Shown: positions 1 to 7,139 of the stretch, piece after piece
Numbering within the stretch: position 1 is the stretch's first letter
Layout: each line of letters begins with the position of its first letter
Assembly (NCBI GenBank): GCA_026014515.1
Contig: JAOZIG010000529.1
Location: forward strand, 1 to 17,951
From: Candidatus Bathyarchaeota archaeon
Lineage (GTDB): Archaea; Thermoproteota; Bathyarchaeia; TCS64
Direction of reading: 5' to 3'
DNA length: 17,951 nt
Notes under the pieces: generated by a model
Told to the model about the DNA's origin: nothing
Database searches by the model: none
The model's input: the letters and a program-made list of their open reading frames with translations, nothing else
Position numbers and translations under genes: made by a program

Positions 1-2
1 CT

Positions 3-173
3 GTTGTCCGGGTGGAAAACCCAGATGACATGGGGAAACTTGAGGACGTCCGCAGAAACAGCCCCAAGGCAAAACAATACCTCAAATCCTATGAGATACT
101 CCTCAACGAATACGATGTATTATTCGATGAGCTTGGGAAAAGAAAAGACCGACTCAAACACGAGTTATTCTAA
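3..173 (+). CDS. C-terminal fragment of an unidentified protein, cut by the left edge
   Basis: The frame starting at base 3 is open from the window edge to TAA at 171-173, giving the last 56 residues of a protein. The fragment is rich in charged residues (ENPDDMGKLEDVRRNSPKAK and a KRKDRLKHELF tail) and is probably helical. It has no membrane segment or recognisable motif, so I cannot name the family. I prefer this frame over the one opening with TTG at 4: its composition is that of a normal soluble protein, and it stops 1 base before the stop codon of the opposite-strand gene (175-177). The other frame would run over that gene's 3' end. Such tight tail-to-tail packing recurs in this window. 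Function unknown. Confidence 0.6.
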   Translation, partial: VVRVENPDDMGKLEDVRRNSPKAKQYLKSYEILLNEYDVLFDELGKRKDRLKHELF

Positions 174-174
174 C

Positions 175-1014
175 TCAATAGCTGGGCTTTTTCCTGTCAA
201 CCACGCGATGAAACCTGTCACGATATTTATCATCGCCTCCAATCTGTTCATAGATCTCATCATAATGCTGCTTCATAGAAGTGGCATCAGGTAACGGTTT
301 AGGGGGATCATTGAACCCCAACTCGTTCTTGAATAAATCAAACACCCCAGCATATCCTAACGCGGGGCGACCCATCATAACACCCCCCACCCCCATCTCC
401 ATGAGAGACTGAACCCGGTCAGAAGAATCAATACCACCATTAGCGATAACGGGAATCCCCCGCGCCGCCTCAACACACTCAGGGTAAACAGAGTCATCTT
501 CAGGCTCAGCGGAGCTCTGAGCAGCGTGCTTAGCATGCACAACAAAGAAATCAGGGTCCACACCCCCCAAGTTATTCAGGTAAAGCTTGTTTTTCTTCTC
601 AAAACTATTCAAACCAAGACGTAACTTCACTGAAACAGGGTAACCATGATCCCGTATCAAAGACACAAGACGAGAAGTTTTTGCTGCTCGCTTCACCATG
701 GCAGCCCCTTTACCTTGTCTGATGACATCCTTACTGGGACAACTCAGGTTCAGGTTAAAGCCTTGAAACCCCTCAAAGGGTTTGAACCCGGTGAGAAAAC
801 GATCAAGCTTGCTCTCGTTGCTGGATAATAGCTGAATCTGCACAGGCGTCGAGTCCTTGACGGCAACCTTTGCCAAGGAGCCCTTGTTCTTCTTGAGAAA
901 GCTTTCCACGTGAGCCATCTCGGTGAAGGTAAGGTCAGCCCCATGATTATAACAGAGAGTACGGAAGACACTGTCGCTGTAGCGTTCCAGTGAGGCTAGC
1001 ATGAATCGGAACAA
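175..1014 (-). CDS. tRNA-dihydrouridine synthase (Dus) family protein
   Basis: This is a 279-residue TIM-barrel flavoenzyme of the Dus family, which reduces uridines in tRNA to dihydrouridine using FMN and NAD(P)H. Visible family landmarks, in order, are RYSDSVFR and GADLTFTEM (about 11-33), the NLSCP segment with the likely catalytic Cys92, and GKGAAMVK (101-108). PVSVKLRLG follows (126-134), then FVVHAKHAAQ (157-166; family usually VHGRTR) and the FMN phosphate-binding VIANGGIDS and GVGGVMMGRPALG (189-220). Length is slightly short of bacterial Dus (about 310-330). The TTG start at 1014 is chosen because the first beta strand (RFMLA) needs these residues and a TATA-like box lies 28 bases upstream. 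The ATG at 1002 (residue 5) is the alternative. The frame stays open further upstream with no obvious start. Convergent with the gene ending at 173, with a 1-base gap. Family certain, substrate uridine not inferable. Confidence 0.85.
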   Translation of the reverse strand: MFRFMLASLERYSDSVFRTLCYNHGADLTFTEMAHVESFLKKNKGSLAKVAVKDSTPVQIQLLSSNESKLDRFLTGFKPFEGFQGFNLNLSCPSKDVIRQGKGAAMVKRAAKTSRLVSLIRDHGYPVSVKLRLGLNSFEKKNKLYLNNLGGVDPDFFVVHAKHAAQSSAEPEDDSVYPECVEAARGIPVIANGGIDSSDRVQSLMEMGVGGVMMGRPALGYAGVFDLFKNELGFNDPPKPLPDATSMKQHYDEIYEQIGGDDKYRDRFHRVVDRKKPSY

Positions 1015-1035
1015 TGTATGGGGTAGAGCGTTTTG

Positions 1036-1046
1036 GTGAATAAAAG
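1036..1046 (-). promoter_or_regulatory. TATA-like box of the dus-family gene
   Basis: On the minus strand the sequence reads CTTTTATTCAC, centred 28 bases before the TTG at 1014. This is the spacing expected for a leaderless archaeal transcript. Inferred from sequence and spacing only. Confidence 0.4.
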
Positions 1047-1070
1047 CATAGGGAAGCCCCTGAGTTATTG

Positions 1071-1085
1071 GAAAATATTTTAAAC
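1071..1085 (+). promoter_or_regulatory. TATA-like box of the PrsW-type protease gene
   Basis: GAAAATATTTTAAAC is centred about 35 bases before the ATG at 1114, and only about 9 before the upstream ATG at 1087. This argues that 1114 is the real start. The box is nearly palindromic and could also serve the minus-strand gene, though a better-spaced box exists there. Confidence 0.4.
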
Positions 1086-1113
1086 TATGGCAATTCTCCT
1101 CAATTGTTCTAAG

Positions 1114-2370
1114 ATGAGGAAGAATTTACTCATAGCAGGTTTCATTGGTCTTTTCGTCGGCTTATTCATATTCGACTACTTCATAGCCGGAATACCAGTG
1201 CTTAGCGTCGTCTCATTCATTGTAGTGATAGCGGGCTTCGCGAGCAATCGAAAGGAGCAACCAATACCCACCATCCAGATACCCCAGCAGCTCCACTGCC
1301 AAAACTGTGGCACTACAATATACCCGGGGCACAAGTTCTGCACAGTCTGCGGGGCACCAAACCCATACAACACTATGGGGCAACCACAACCAGCAGCCAT
1401 GCCGGCATCAGATGCATCAATAGAAGGATACATGCCACAGCCTGAGACACTTCAAGGCATAGAGGTAAGCACATCAGGTAACCTATTGAGGGCTTTCATG
1501 AACCTCTTCGCGCCAAGGGCGCCTATGGCTGAGGTCTCTAACGCGGTCTACGAGAAGATGGACCCGGTTGGTATCGTGGGTAACATGAAGCTGTTGCTGG
1601 TCTCGGCTGTCCTGTTTGTTGGGTTTTACGCGTTGTTTTTCGGAGGACAAGCATACGCTATAATCAACAGTAACCTGTTCTACTTCCTCGCAACCTACAG
1701 CGTAGCAATAGTCTACCTCATCATCATCTACAGGACCGACAAATACGAGAAAGAACCATTCAAGTTCATAGTTTTCATATTCGTCTCAGGCGTCGCCTGT
1801 GGAATCATAGCTGCACCAATCAACGATTTAATCGGTCCAATATTCCAAGCAGCACTGGGTAACGCAGCGCTAATTGGACCATTCACAGAGGAGCCCTTGA
1901 AGGCGTTAGGCTTCTACTATCTTGTCACACGTAAACAGTTCAGCAAAGAGTTCAACACACCACTAGACGGCATAGTATATGGGTTCGCAGCGGGAATGGG
2001 TTTCTTCGCCATGGAGAACTTCATCTACTATCTGAACCCACAGGTAGGCGGACCAGAACTTCTTCTACTAAGATCATTCCTACTCTGGGGACATGGAGTA
2101 TGGGTAGCAACCACTGGACTCTGGCTGGCAATCGCCAAGACCCAACGCGGATACCTGAAACGCTCAGACCTAATCCCCGGGATGGTGGTAGCCATTTTCA
2201 TGCATTTCATGTGGAATGGCTGGCAAGGCTGGCTAGGAGCTGATCTTGGCTGGGTTGCATTAATCGGTCAACTGATTTTCCAGTTCTGGTACATGAAGAA
2301 AATCATCAGAGAGGCTCTACGTGACGAGGTTCTCTGGGGATACGGACAGGGAATGGCGCCAGTAGAGTAA
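1114..2370 (+). CDS. PrsW-family intramembrane metalloprotease with N-terminal zinc ribbon
   Basis: This is a polytopic membrane protein of the PrsW (peptidase M82) family, related to site-1-type proteases that cut anti-sigma factors and other membrane proteins in bacteria. Numbering from the upstream ATG at 1087, two hydrophobic segments (about 12-32 and 36-53) precede a zinc ribbon CxNC...CTVCG (Cys71, 74, 85, 88). A flexible proline/glutamine linker follows, then a membrane domain of about eight helices. The family motifs are all present: TEEPLKALG (Glu268, Glu269, Lys272), FFAMENF (Glu310), LLWGHGVW (His336) and FMHFMWNGW (His373). The start at 1114 (residue 10) is preferred because it fits the TATA box and puts the first helix directly after MRKN; 1087 is possible. 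The stop abuts the stop of the opposite gene with no gap. Family assignment is firm, substrate unknown. Archaea lack sigma factors, so a bacterial-style anti-sigma role is unlikely. Confidence 0.88.
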   Translation: MRKNLLIAGFIGLFVGLFIFDYFIAGIPVLSVVSFIVVIAGFASNRKEQPIPTIQIPQQLHCQNCGTTIYPGHKFCTVCGAPNPYNTMGQPQPAAMPASDASIEGYMPQPETLQGIEVSTSGNLLRAFMNLFAPRAPMAEVSNAVYEKMDPVGIVGNMKLLLVSAVLFVGFYALFFGGQAYAIINSNLFYFLATYSVAIVYLIIIYRTDKYEKEPFKFIVFIFVSGVACGIIAAPINDLIGPIFQAALGNAALIGPFTEEPLKALGFYYLVTRKQFSKEFNTPLDGIVYGFAAGMGFFAMENFIYYLNPQVGGPELLLLRSFLLWGHGVWVATTGLWLAIAKTQRGYLKRSDLIPGMVVAIFMHFMWNGWQGWLGADLGWVALIGQLIFQFWYMKKIIREALRDEVLWGYGQGMAPVE

Positions 2371-3054
2371 CTAGTACTCTATTTTTCTGGGCAAGCTCTT
2401 TGCTTGTTCAACCCAGTCCTCGACCTGTTCAAGGGTGGGGGTTCTCCTAACCAAGTTCTTTGCCTCATTGATGTCTACTAGCTTTGAGTGTAGATTCATT
2501 GGGTTTCTTTGGGCTAACTCAGGAACAGTATCTACACCCGCTTCCTCAAGTAGGTCTGACCACTCCTCCCCTATCCCTTTAATTCTGAAGAGGTCAGCGA
2601 GGTTGATCCACTCTAAGAGAAGCGTTGGTGAGATTCCTGTGGTTTCAGCTAGTTCTTCTCGCGCGTTCCTTGTGACTCCAGCGTCAAGAAGTTCATCGAT
2701 ATAGTTGATACCCTGTTCATTGAGTTTCCCAGAGTAAACAGGCCCTATTCCTTCTATTTCAATTAACTTGATTCTTCTCTTTCTTGCCTCAGTTGAGTTT
2801 TCTGGTTCTTCTAACTGGTTTTCTGGCTCAGATTCGGGTATTGGTTCAGGCTCTGGTTCTGGTGTTGGTGTGGGGGCCGGTTCTGGTTTCGGTTTGGGTT
2901 TTGGTTCTTTTTCTGATAGTATCGTTTCTGGTTTGACTGCTTTTTTCTCTTTTTTAGCGGTTATCGGTTTTTGGTTTATGACGTATAGTGCGTATAAGAA
3001 GAAGAGAATAAGCCCACCATCAACTACTAGGACCAGTATTGTGTTTGAATTCAT
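2371..3054 (-). CDS. Membrane-anchored helix-hairpin-helix (DUF4332-like) protein
   Basis: This is a 227-residue protein with three parts. One N-terminal transmembrane helix (about 5-26) is followed by a lysine-rich stretch and a low-complexity linker with proline at nearly every second position (about 50-85, alternating with Lys, Glu and Thr). A C-terminal globular part (about 95-227) has two helix-hairpin-helix motifs, IEIEGIGPVYSGKL (98-111) and FRIKGIGEEWSDLL (156-169). The tail, with EDWVEQAKSLPRKIEY, resembles DUF4332. HhH units of this type bind DNA non-specifically or mediate protein contacts. The ATG at 3054 is chosen since it starts just before the anchor helix. An in-frame GTG at 3081 adds nine residues and has a weak TATA-like box (about 3099-3108) 23 bases upstream. 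With the basic residues after the helix, the HhH part is probably cytoplasmic. The gene ends base-to-base with the convergent protease gene. Role unknown. Confidence 0.8.
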   Translation of the reverse strand: MNSNTILVLVVDGGLILFFLYALYVINQKPITAKKEKKAVKPETILSEKEPKPKPKPEPAPTPTPEPEPEPIPESEPENQLEEPENSTEARKRRIKLIEIEGIGPVYSGKLNEQGINYIDELLDAGVTRNAREELAETTGISPTLLLEWINLADLFRIKGIGEEWSDLLEEAGVDTVPELAQRNPMNLHSKLVDINEAKNLVRRTPTLEQVEDWVEQAKSLPRKIEY

Positions 3055-3146
3055 TATAATCAATATCGACTGATGAAGCACTGTTTTTGAACATTTGCAC
3101 TAAAAGGTAGATTGTTTTGATCAGAAGCCATAAATGCTGTTGATGG

Positions 3147-3153
3147 TTTATTT
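3147..3153 (+). promoter_or_regulatory. TATA-like box of the 98-residue orphan gene
   Basis: TTTATTT is centred 24 bases before the ATG at 3174, consistent with a leaderless transcript. Confidence 0.45.
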
Positions 3154-3173
3154 CGTTATCCGGACTGAAGATT

Positions 3174-3470
3174 ATGAGTGAATCAGTTAAGAAAATGAGT
3201 TTCGACGACATGGATTTTAAGTTCATGGCAGCATACGGGCAATACTCTGAAAAGTTTGATGAAGCCCAGAGCGATGAACGCAAAACAAACCTGAATGAAG
3301 CCATCACACAGCTACACAAAGAAGAACTCAGCTACCAAGACTACTACGCAGCACTAGATGACGACTCAGAAGACAACAAGAAATTCTACAGAGCAAAGAT
3401 CAGCACTACAAGAAAGTTCGCTTACCGCAAGAACGAGCGGAAAGTAGACAGGATCAAACGCCACAAGTAG
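3174..3470 (+). CDS. Small hypothetical charged protein (98 residues)
   Basis: I do not recognise this gene. It encodes 98 residues with no membrane segment, signal peptide or cysteine pair. The N-terminal two thirds are acidic and probably helical, with aromatic spacing (FKFMAAYGQYSEKF at 16-29; YQDYYAALDDDSED at 54-67). The last about 25 residues are strongly basic (KFAYRKNERKVDRIKRHK), suggesting contact with nucleic acid or an acidic partner. Support for a real gene comes from an ATG with a TATA-like box 24 bases upstream, normal codon use, and placement in a gap between genes on both sides. It is followed after 54 bases by the MBL-fold gene, which has its own promoter-like box. Confidence 0.65.
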   Translation: MSESVKKMSFDDMDFKFMAAYGQYSEKFDEAQSDERKTNLNEAITQLHKEELSYQDYYAALDDDSEDNKKFYRAKISTTRKFAYRKNERKVDRIKRHK

Positions 3471-3496
3471 ACACCAGAGGGTTTAACCCCTTCAAG

Positions 3497-3503
3497 TATA
3501 ATT
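3497..3503 (+). promoter_or_regulatory. TATA-like box of the MBL-fold hydrolase gene
   Basis: TATAATT is centred 25 bases before the TTG at 3525. Its position supports this TTG as a leaderless start; an in-frame TGA at 3522-3524 rules out anything earlier. Confidence 0.5.
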
Positions 3504-3524
3504 CTGTAGCATTCGGTGACGTGA

Positions 3525-4418
3525 TTGGATTACGTAGAAGTAACAGAGCATGTTGGTTATGTGCCCGGTGCAGTGAATATCGGGGTGCTTCATAATGAGG
3601 GTATGGCTGTCCTAGTGGATACTGGGCTGGACAAGGATAATGGACGTAAACTGCTCAGATTACTAGAAGAACAGGGACTAACCCTCAAGGCTATCATCAA
3701 CACCCATAGCCACGCAGACCACAACGGCGGCAACAACTATCTAGTAAATAACACAGAGGCACAAGTCTATGCACCTAGTATTGAGTCTGGGATTATAGAG
3801 AACCCGTTACTGGAGCCAATCTACTTGTTCCACGGCGCCTACCCCATCAGAAACCTCCATAACAAGTTCGTATTAGCCAAACCATCAAAAGTAGACCACA
3901 TACTGGAACCCGGAAAAACAGAGATCATAGATTTAGAGCTTGAGATAATTGCCTTACCGGGTCACAGCTACAACCAGATAGGTGTAAAGCTTGATGATGT
4001 ACTCTTTTGTGCTGACACGGTTTTCAGTGATAGAGTCATCGACAAATACCGCATCCCAGTTGTCCAAGATATAGCAAGACACTTGGAGACACTGGATAAA
4101 CTAGAGGGAATAGAGTGCAGCTTGTTTGTACCAGCGCACACCAAGCCAACAAAGGACATCAAACCCCTCGTAGCGAAAAACAGGGAAACCACCCAATCCA
4201 TCCTAGAGGACATCAAGGAGCTGTTGAAGGAGCCTAGGACCACAGAGGAGGTTCAGATGGTTCTTGGTAACCAGTATGGGTTAGACTCTGATGTGATTCA
4301 ACAATACTATTTGATACAGATGACCCTAATGGCTTACCTAGGCTACCTCTACGACACAAAACAGGCTGAGATTAAGGTAGAGGAGAACCGGCTCCAATGG
4401 TCACTCCTTGACGGCTAG
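3525..4418 (+). CDS. Metallo-beta-lactamase-fold metallohydrolase
   Basis: This is a 297-residue soluble enzyme of the MBL superfamily, using a di-metal (usually zinc) centre to hydrolyse esters, thioesters or related bonds. All ligand motifs are visible: NTHSHADHNGG (His61, His63, Asp65, His66), LPGHSYNQ (His147), FCADTVF (Asp164) and VPAHT (His205). The last about 75 residues (after 220) are helical, ETTQSILEDIKELLKEPRTT and onward, and look like the winged-helix-like tail found in many MBL hydrolases, perhaps for dimerisation or substrate selection. The TTG start is forced by an in-frame stop just upstream. The 3' end overlaps the convergent MFS gene by 18 bases. The general fold is certain. 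The substrate (for example glyoxalase-II type or other) cannot be told. Confidence 0.9.
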   Translation: MDYVEVTEHVGYVPGAVNIGVLHNEGMAVLVDTGLDKDNGRKLLRLLEEQGLTLKAIINTHSHADHNGGNNYLVNNTEAQVYAPSIESGIIENPLLEPIYLFHGAYPIRNLHNKFVLAKPSKVDHILEPGKTEIIDLELEIIALPGHSYNQIGVKLDDVLFCADTVFSDRVIDKYRIPVVQDIARHLETLDKLEGIECSLFVPAHTKPTKDIKPLVAKNRETTQSILEDIKELLKEPRTTEEVQMVLGNQYGLDSDVIQQYYLIQMTLMAYLGYLYDTKQAEIKVEENRLQWSLLDG

Positions 4419-5594
4419 ACTGAACACCACGATAGCCAGATACATGATACCTGTAGCCACAAAGAAGATGGGCAAATACCCATAGCTGTCAGCGATCCAT
4501 GCACCCACAATAGGCGCGACTATTCCTGTGATGCTGCTGGGCATGAAAGTCAAAGCGTAACCCATGCCGATCTGCTTTGGTGGTGAGAGCCTTGCTGTGA
4601 TAGCGGCTTGACCCGGCATAGCCATTATCCCGAAGAGTCTGTAGAATAGGTACATCGCCATAAATGGATAGACCCCGGGCATGTAGAATGCTGCTAGGAA
4701 GAATGTGTTTGCGATGATGAAACTGATTATCACCCAGCGTTTCTCTCCGAAACGAGTAGCCATATAACCGCCAATAGGAGACGCTACTAATCCAAGTACA
4801 CCTGAGATGCCAAGCATCAAGGCTATATCAATAACGCTCCAGCCACGCACCTCGCTCAGATATAGGCTTAGGAAGGGAGCGAACATGCTTGCCCCAAACA
4901 TCCTGACACCACGTGATGCGATATAGAGTAGGAAATCACGTGATAATAGGCTCGTTGGGACATCCTCATCAGAATCATCCGCATTAGATTCACCGTTTCT
5001 TTCTGCCCTTGGATCAGTCTTGACCAATAACAGGAAAACTATACCCGCGACGATGGGTAGAACCCAGAACTGGTATACCTGTCGCCAAGTAAAGGCAAGA
5101 GCACCCATCAAAATAGAGATACTCAAGGGACCGATGGCTACTCCAAAGGTGCCTCCAGCGTTCAAGTAGCCCATCGCTTTACTCCTGTCTTTTGGAGCAG
5201 CTGAGCGTGCCGAGTAGCTGTGTGCTGGTGGATGATAGAAGGTGCTGGTGAGGGTCATCAGTACAGCGGATACTACGTACATCCATGGGCTGTAGCTAAA
5301 ACCAGCGATAAACGCGCCTAGGGCAGCCATTCCTACGCTTGCGGCTATGATCTTTTTTGAGCCAAACCTGTCGCTGATCCATCCTGCGGGTATACTGAAG
5401 ATTGCTTGGCTTAGGGGTGGGACTGCGGAGATTACCCCGATCTGGAAGTTGTTGAGCATGAAGTCTCTTTTAAGGTCTGGGTAGAGGGTTGACTGCATGT
5501 TTCCAGCCGCGTGTACTAATGCGTGTGTGACCACCATCGCCATTATGCCCATGTTAAAGAGGGGGCGTTTATCGTCGGTCTTTTTCTCATCCAT
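4401..5594 (-). CDS. Major facilitator superfamily (MFS) transporter
   Basis: This is a 397-residue, twelve-helix secondary transporter of the inner membrane. Signature motif A, GWISDRFGSKK (71-81), lies between helices 2 and 3, and a matching loop GGYMATRFGEKRW lies between helices 8 and 9. A middle cytoplasmic loop (about 195-220) is rich in charged residues (RAERNGESNADDSDED). The segment TFYHPPAHSYSAR followed by KAMGYLNAGGTFGVAIGPL recalls MFS drug exporters of the fosmidomycin-resistance type, which carry FHP in the same place, but this does not fix a substrate. ATG at 5594 is preferred over the adjoining TTG at 5597. A TATA-like box lies about 41 bases upstream, implying a leader of about 15 bases. 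The gene is divergent from the amidase gene and overlaps the MBL gene tail-to-tail. Family firm, direction and substrate unknown. Confidence 0.9.
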   Translation of the reverse strand: MDEKKTDDKRPLFNMGIMAMVVTHALVHAAGNMQSTLYPDLKRDFMLNNFQIGVISAVPPLSQAIFSIPAGWISDRFGSKKIIAASVGMAALGAFIAGFSYSPWMYVVSAVLMTLTSTFYHPPAHSYSARSAAPKDRSKAMGYLNAGGTFGVAIGPLSISILMGALAFTWRQVYQFWVLPIVAGIVFLLLVKTDPRAERNGESNADDSDEDVPTSLLSRDFLLYIASRGVRMFGASMFAPFLSLYLSEVRGWSVIDIALMLGISGVLGLVASPIGGYMATRFGEKRWVIISFIIANTFFLAAFYMPGVYPFMAMYLFYRLFGIMAMPGQAAITARLSPPKQIGMGYALTFMPSSITGIVAPIVGAWIADSYGYLPIFFVATGIMYLAIVVFSLAVKE

Positions 5595-5627
5595 CAAATA
5601 GGTTCAACTACACAGCCTTGTACCGTT

Positions 5628-5640
5628 CCATAAATATAAT
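5628..5640 (-). promoter_or_regulatory. TATA-like box of the MFS gene
   Basis: The minus strand reads ATTATATTTATGG, centred about 41 bases before the ATG at 5594. It lies 21 bases from the oppositely directed box of the amidase gene, so the 96-base gap between the two starts holds back-to-back core promoters. Confidence 0.45.
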
Positions 5641-5660
5641 TGGCTCGGTTCCCCGATGAC

Positions 5661-5670
5661 CATAAATACA
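5661..5670 (+). promoter_or_regulatory. TATA-like box of the amidase gene
   Basis: CATAAATACA is centred 26 bases before the ATG at 5691. This is the strongest box in the window and decides that start over the in-frame TTG at 5640. Confidence 0.55.
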
Positions 5671-5690
5671 GTGATGGAAAACCAGAACCC

Positions 5691-7139
5691 ATGAAACAGG
5701 GGTTCAACGTAACAGAGTTAACCATCAAAGAATATCACAAGGCACTGATGAATGGTAAGACCACCTGCAGAGAAACAGTCCAAATGTATCATGACAGAAT
5801 AATTAGACTTGACCCTCAACTTGGCTCAATGGTGGTACTCAACCCAAACATGCTAAAGAGAGCAAACGAACTCGACCAAGAATACAAAGAAACTGGAAAA
5901 CTCAGACCCCTCCACGGTGTACCCCTCATAGTAAAAGACAACTACGATACCCACGACCTCCAAACAGCTGCTGGGAGCCTAGCAATGAAAGATAGCATCC
6001 CGCCTGATGACGCGTATCAGGTTAGAAAACTCAGGGAAGCAGGGGCAATAGTCCTTGGGAAGAGTAACATGGCGGAGTGGGCGTTCAGCCCATATCAGAC
6101 GGTAAGCAGCATCAAAGGCACCACCCACAACCCCTATGACTTGTCTCGGGTACCAGCGGGCAGTAGCGGTGGAACAGCTGCTGCAGTAGCAGCAAACCTT
6201 GGACTAGTTGGGTTAGGCACTGATACTGGGAACAGCATCAGGGGACCAAGCAGTCACTGTTGTCTTGTTGGTATTCGTTCGACCATGGGTTTGACGAGCC
6301 GAGACGGTATCATCCCATTGTATCTGAGGAATGATGTTGGTGGACCCATCTGTAGGACGGTTGAGGACGCGGTAAGGGTGCTTGATGTTATCGCGGGTTA
6401 TGATCCAGATGATCCCGTTACAGAGCAATCAAAGAATAATATGCCAGAATCATACCTTGAGTACCTTAATCCAGATGGGTTGAAAGGTAAACGAATAGGA
6501 GTCTTCAGATACTACACTGATCAGGAATCCACAGACCCCGAGATACTGAAGGTATTCGAGAAAGCCCTCAAAGACTTAATAGAAAACGGTGCAACCCTAA
6601 TCGATCCTTTTGAGGTACCGGATTTTGATGAGTTAACAAGGGATATCTGGTGTAACACTTTCAAACGCGATCTAAACCAGTATCTAGCTACTCTAGAAAA
6701 TCCATCCTACGAGACGCTTGAAGCTATCTACGAGAGCGGGTTATACTCTGAGTACATCGCTGATCGACTCAAAAACATGGCTAGATCAGACCCAGAGCCC
6801 AAATGCGGAGACCTCTACACTGAGCCTAAGAACAAGAAACTCAGAGAAACCATAGTAACTGAGATGGAGAAACACAACCTAGACGCTTTTGTGTACCCTA
6901 CATGGAGCAATCCTCCACGACTCATAGGTGATATGGAGAGCCCCGCAGGTGATAATAGCCAGAAGATACCTCCACACACTGGTTTACCCGGGTTCACGGT
7001 ACCCATGGGGTACACCTATGATATGCTACCAGCTGGGTTACAATTAGTTGGTAGACTGTTCAGTGAGCCAACCTTGATTGAGATCGCTTACAGCTACGAG
7101 CAAGCAACCAAGCACAGGGTTCCGCCGAGGGGTTTCTAG
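5691..7139 (+). CDS. Amidase-signature family amidohydrolase
   Basis: This is a 482-residue, probably cytoplasmic enzyme that hydrolyses an amide bond with the Ser-cisSer-Lys triad of the amidase-signature family. From the ATG, the lysine is Lys82 in GVPLIVKDNYD, the cis-serine lies in VPAGSSGGTAAAV (158-159), and the nucleophile is Ser182 in TDTGNSIRGPSSH. The usual GGS is GNS here. The C-terminal half holds the variable substrate-binding region and ends PAGLQLVGRLFSEPTLIEIA, typical of the family. The in-frame TTG at 5640 would add 17 residues, but that stretch contains the TATA-like box and is not family-like, so 5691 is taken. There are no gatB or gatC neighbours, so a free-standing amidase is more likely than tRNA amidotransferase subunit A. 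The stop shares a CTAG with the convergent gene's stop. Substrate unknown. Confidence 0.9.
   Translation: MKQGFNVTELTIKEYHKALMNGKTTCRETVQMYHDRIIRLDPQLGSMVVLNPNMLKRANELDQEYKETGKLRPLHGVPLIVKDNYDTHDLQTAAGSLAMKDSIPPDDAYQVRKLREAGAIVLGKSNMAEWAFSPYQTVSSIKGTTHNPYDLSRVPAGSSGGTAAAVAANLGLVGLGTDTGNSIRGPSSHCCLVGIRSTMGLTSRDGIIPLYLRNDVGGPICRTVEDAVRVLDVIAGYDPDDPVTEQSKNNMPESYLEYLNPDGLKGKRIGVFRYYTDQESTDPEILKVFEKALKDLIENGATLIDPFEVPDFDELTRDIWCNTFKRDLNQYLATLENPSYETLEAIYESGLYSEYIADRLKNMARSDPEPKCGDLYTEPKNKKLRETIVTEMEKHNLDAFVYPTWSNPPRLIGDMESPAGDNSQKIPPHTGLPGFTVPMGYTYDMLPAGLQLVGRLFSEPTLIEIAYSYEQATKHRVPPRGF

Noticed and set aside
4..294. 96-residue reading frame at the left edge
   Set aside because: It would run through the 3' end of the dus-family gene on the other strand and has a random-looking composition. 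The frame starting at base 3, ending at 173, fits better.
2768..3073. Glycine/serine-rich 101-residue plus-strand frame resembling a repeat or silk-like protein
   Set aside because: It is the mirror of the proline/glutamate codons of the HhH protein stalk on the minus strand and has no separate support.
5640..5690. Longer amidase start at TTG 5640
   Set aside because: The extra 17 codons contain the TATA-like box CATAAATACA and are not like the amidase N-terminus.
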